The notes under the pieces: generated by a model | What the model was told of the DNA's origin: nothing | Seen by the model: the letters and a program-made list of their open reading frames with translations, nothing else | Databases searched by the model: none | Position numbers and translations under genes: made by a program | In this document: positions 62,401 through 64,000 of the stretch, in pieces | How the letters are laid out: every line of letters begins with the position of its first letter | How positions within the stretch are numbered: the stretch's first letter is position 1 | Assembly: GCF_000166195.2 (NCBI RefSeq) | Contig: NZ_CM001403.1 | Location: forward strand, 5,102,432 to 5,166,431 | DNA length: 64,000 nt | Source of the DNA: Mucilaginibacter paludis DSM 18603 | Lineage (GTDB): Bacteria; Bacteroidota; Bacteroidia; Sphingobacteriales; Sphingobacteriaceae | Direction: 5' to 3'

Positions 62401-62732
62401 GATTCGTCGGTTAAAACGATATTGATTTTCGAAGGTTCGCCTAAGACCAAAAATACGTTTTCGATTGTTTTTGGATTAAAGCCAATAAAAGACACCTTGA
62501 TAGTGTAAGGTCCGCCAACACGCATGTTCGGTATGGTGTATTGACCATTAGACCTGGTAGCACCTGAATAGACCGATCCTGAAGGAACGTGGGTAGCGAC
62601 GATTGTAGCGCCCGGTAACGTTACACCTTTGGCATCTTTAACGGCACCAGTTATACTACTGGTGGTTACCTGTGCAAAAGCAATGCAATTGGTAAGCACC
62701 GACATTAATAAAATGAGTAAAATCTTCCTCAT
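59490..62732 (-). CDS. TonB-dependent receptor, Oar-like
   Basis: A 1,080-residue outer-membrane protein. Signal peptide (MRKILLILLMSVLTNCIAFA), then a carboxypeptidase regulatory-like beta domain (about 25-110: TSSITGAVKDAKGVTLPGAT), a plug domain with a motif LPTISRSFQDFARLTPQAIA, and a long beta-barrel ending in SLKYSF with a terminal Phe. Asn- and Tyr-rich barrel strands are typical. There is no SusD partner next to it, so it is Oar-like rather than a SusC-SusD glycan pair. Ligand unknown. A -7 box and a perfect palindrome lie upstream. Confidence 0.92.
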   Translation of the reverse strand: MRKILLILLMSVLTNCIAFAQVTTSSITGAVKDAKGVTLPGATIVATHVPSGSVYSGATRSNGQYTIPNMRVGGPYTIKVSFIGFNPKTIENVFLVLGEPSKINIVLTDESRSLAEVSVKGTKASVISSERNGTSTSISQQQLQSLPTISRSFQDFARLTPQAIANKNGSDGSPLGITFAGQNNRYNRLTIDGAAANDAFGLASSGTNGGQAGINPIPFESIQQVQILLAPYDVTQGSFTGGGINAVTKSGTNEIHGSAYTLLQNQNFIGKNVLTDIKYPTFKNTTFGLSLGGPIIKNKLFYYVNAERFDNKTPVAFDPSQSGSGSNFDVATLQALRNFVINKYSYDPGSFTDINKKQYSTSVFARIDWNLDNKNKLTFRHSYVDGSNYIISRSPTSITFADAGYYMNNTTNSSVIELNSTISSNSSNVLRLTYNNIRDSRATSPFPNIQIVQNGLTYNLGADFSSAANSLGQDNYSLTDNYTIYKNNHTITIGTANDFYNTKNVFLQAYNGAYTYNNTATGFDNIAAFENNTTAPTNYTLNYSPTNPGDKFAAVIHTANLSLYGQDVWSVNDKLKLTYGLRVDLPVYFNKPTENVAFNNDPASMGFKNNVVPKSTPLFSPRIGFNLDVNGDGETQVRGGAGIFTGASPLVWISNQYGTNGVSTIKYTTVPSTLRFNYNPNAPLSGAYIPSTTTVPATEVDVTDPNFKVPQIFRANVAVDHKLGFWGLIGTFEALVTKNINAINYKNLSIGNQTDVVTIGNSTRPWYNFTRAYPSSNFTDVIELTNTNQGYAYNLTAQIQKPFSNGWAGSIAYTFGESYSLNDGTSSVAYSNWRFAYNTNGLNNLSEARSNYDPGSRIVAYVSKTFKYANNKLATTIGLVYTGQSGQPISYTYSKNVNGDDITSKTGSADLLYVPSDDELNDPNGYKKYTLVDLTQTVNKVTTVVKTAAQEWVDFKNFINSQQALRLNKGKVIDRNDDRTPWENHFDLKVTQDFYVYKQHKLQISADIFNVGNLLNKDWGWSYGASNQDIQLLTVVGQTKNPTFTFDQSKLNLIRGVYRPYFVNDYTSRWSGQLSLKYSF

Positions 62733-62774
62733 GTTTGTTTTTTTTTAGTTAAAAAATAAAATCACTAATCGCAG

Positions 62775-62782
62775 CAAATATA
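62775..62782 (-). promoter_or_regulatory. -7 promoter box of the TonB-dependent receptor
   Basis: Minus-strand TATATTTG matches TAnnTTTG, 42 bases before the ATG. The -33 position falls on the palindrome at 62802-62822. Confidence 0.5.
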
Positions 62783-62801
62783 CCCACTTAAAACATTGCC
62801 A

Positions 62802-62822
62802 TTGTTAACTTAATGTTAACAA
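62802..62822. promoter_or_regulatory. Operator-like palindrome at the TonB receptor promoter
   Basis: TTGTTAAC-TTAAT-GTTAACAA is a perfect eight-base inverted repeat with a five-base spacer. It covers the expected -33 region, where a bound regulator would affect transcription. Confidence 0.55.
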
Positions 62823-63039
62823 TGACTGGTATTTCTCCACACTATTTTCAATAAATACTATCTCAAACTACGATATAACTAAAAAAAAAGCAATAAGATG
62901 CAAAATTTACATTTTCCTGTTTCAAGGTACCTCAGAAAACAATTAAACTATACAAAGGATAACTCCAAGCTAATCCGCCCCAGATTATTAAATTACAATA
63001 AGTAAACCCACCTGTATTCTTCATATCCGTGTTTTTATT

Positions 63040-63047
63040 TAGATTTG
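63040..63047 (+). promoter_or_regulatory. -7 promoter box of lpdA
   Basis: TAGATTTG matches TAnnTTTG, 29 bases before the ATG. No -33 TTTG at 19-21 bases. Confidence 0.4.
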
Positions 63048-63076
63048 GCATCGAATCGCAAAATGATATAAATAAT

Positions 63077-64000
63077 ATGAATTATGATCTGATTGTTATC
63101 GGCAGTGGCCCCGGTGGTTACGTTGCCGCAATAAGGGCGTCCCAACTGGGTTTAAAAACTGCTATCATCGAAAAAGAGTCGTTGGGTGGCATTTGCTTAA
63201 ACTGGGGTTGTATACCAACAAAGGCGTTATTAAAAAGCGCCCAGGTGTTTGAATACATCAATCACGCGGCCGACTATGGTATCAGAGTTCCGAAGGGTGA
63301 GGTTGATTTTGAATCGGTTGTAAGAAGAAGCAGGGGCGTGGCCGATGGCATGAGCAAAGGCGTTCAGTTCCTGATGAAAAAAAATAAGATAGATGTGTTA
63401 ATGGGTACCGGTAAATTAAAGGCGCCCGGCGTTGTTGATGTACAGTTAAACGATGGCACATCAAAAGAGTTAACCGCCAAACACATTATATTGGCAACTG
63501 GTGGCCGCTCCCGCGAACTACCTAACCTTAAACAGGATGGTAAAAAGGTGATAGGTTACCGCCAGGCTATGGTGTTACCTTCTGTACCAGCTTCTATTAT
63601 AGTGGTAGGTTCGGGTGCTATAGGTATTGAGTTTGCCTATTTTTATAATGCCATGGGGAGCAAAGTTACCGTGGTAGAGTTTTTAGATAATATTGTTCCG
63701 CTTGAAGACGAGGAAGTTTCTAAACAACTGGCCCGTACGCTTAAAAAGCAAGGCATCAATATCATGACCAGTTCCGTTGTTGAGTCGGTTGATACATCTG
63801 GTGAAGGTTGCAAGGTAAATGTAAAATCTCCTAACGGCGATATGCTGATATTGGAGTGCGATATTGTATTATCTGCAGTAGGTATTTCAACCAACTTAGA
63901 AGGTCTTGGCCTGGAGGAAGTCGGCGTTGCTACCGATAAAGGAAAAGTTTTGGTGGACGACTATTACAAAACCAATATTGAAGGTGTATACGCCATTGGC
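63077..64000 (+). CDS. lpdA: Dihydrolipoyl dehydrogenase, partial (3' end outside the window)
   Basis: The first 308 codons of the E3 flavoprotein that reoxidises lipoyl groups of 2-oxoacid dehydrogenase complexes and the glycine cleavage system. MNYDLIVIGSGPGGYVAAIR is the FAD-binding motif. The redox disulfide is in GGICLNWGCIPTKALL. The NAD-binding motif is VVGSGAIGIEFAYFYNAMGS, and SAVGISTNLEGLGLEEVGV precedes the second FAD contact at the window edge (GVYAIG). The frame has no stop before position 64000. The C-terminal interface domain with the catalytic His-Glu pair is outside. Confidence 0.95.
   Translation, partial: MNYDLIVIGSGPGGYVAAIRASQLGLKTAIIEKESLGGICLNWGCIPTKALLKSAQVFEYINHAADYGIRVPKGEVDFESVVRRSRGVADGMSKGVQFLMKKNKIDVLMGTGKLKAPGVVDVQLNDGTSKELTAKHIILATGGRSRELPNLKQDGKKVIGYRQAMVLPSVPASIIVVGSGAIGIEFAYFYNAMGSKVTVVEFLDNIVPLEDEEVSKQLARTLKKQGINIMTSSVVESVDTSGEGCKVNVKSPNGDMLILECDIVLSAVGISTNLEGLGLEEVGVATDKGKVLVDDYYKTNIEGVYAIG

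Larger units (their letters stand above)
62733..63076. other. Divergent intergenic region between the TonB receptor gene and lpdA
   Basis: About 340 A/T-rich bases containing both promoters, the operator-like palindrome near 62812 and nothing else recognised. Confidence 0.45.

Noticed and set aside
1..64000. tRNA, rRNA or riboswitch genes
   Set aside because: No T-loop-like conserved sequence, rRNA segment or familiar riboswitch core was seen in the gaps; a covariance-model search would be decisive.

Overview
The window looks like chromosome from a Bacteroidota member of the family Sphingobacteriaceae, most like Mucilaginibacter or Pedobacter. The grounds are repeated TAnnTTTG -7 promoter boxes, an Oar/SusC-type TonB-dependent receptor, a type IX secretion C-terminal sorting domain, bacillithiol genes (bshA and a ytxJ-type thioredoxin), dense short operons and moderate GC. 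The genus is inference; no rRNA or tRNA gene was seen.

Layout. 1-8.5 kb: partial glycosyltransferase, class III aminotransferase, an ECF sigma operon with a seven-copy PENYF-repeat membrane protein, a half-size EamA transporter, an FAH hydrolase - M23 peptidase - peroxiredoxin operon, and a T9SS cargo protein. 8.6-18 kb: Kup potassium uptake, an NTF2-like duplicated protein, cysS, a rhomboid - rhomboid - nuclease block, mutL. 18-31 kb: amidohydrolase, a beta-lactamase-like hydrolase, an S9 peptidase, bshA, a P-loop kinase-like protein, a lipocalin-like lipoprotein, a lactonase, an RluB-type pseudouridine synthase with a long disordered head, and a lytic transglycosylase. 31-33 kb is a small toxin-antitoxin island: PIN-domain gene with a 53-residue partner, then higBA. 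33-50 kb is mostly housekeeping: uvrA, nnr, lipA with an ECF sigma/anti-sigma pair, osmC, ytxJ, ribH, a TPR protein, recF with a DciA-like gene, ndk, nrnA, two FKBP isomerases, tatD and ansA. 50.8-54.05 kb holds two insertion sequences, an IS3-family element inside the left end of an IS1182-like element. 54-64 kb: a GH65 phosphorylase, a cluster of repetitive extragenic elements, dnaK, a large TonB-dependent receptor and the start of lpdA.

How the genes relate. Two ECF systems, several envelope proteins (M23, lytic transglycosylase, FKBPs, rhomboids, TonB receptor) and thiol or oxidant functions (bacillithiol, peroxiredoxin, OsmC) are present but scattered; most of the window is core genome. 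No complete known defence, CRISPR or secretion locus was recognised.

The least explained structures are non-coding: intergenic elements with roughly 20-bp inverted arms made of element-specific words (about 28.2, 41.4 and 42.7 kb), a tandem set of four hairpins at 35.8 kb, palindromes upstream of dnaK, higBA and the TonB receptor, and several -7 boxes lying only a few bases from start codons. Small sites were located by eye and may be off by one or two bases.
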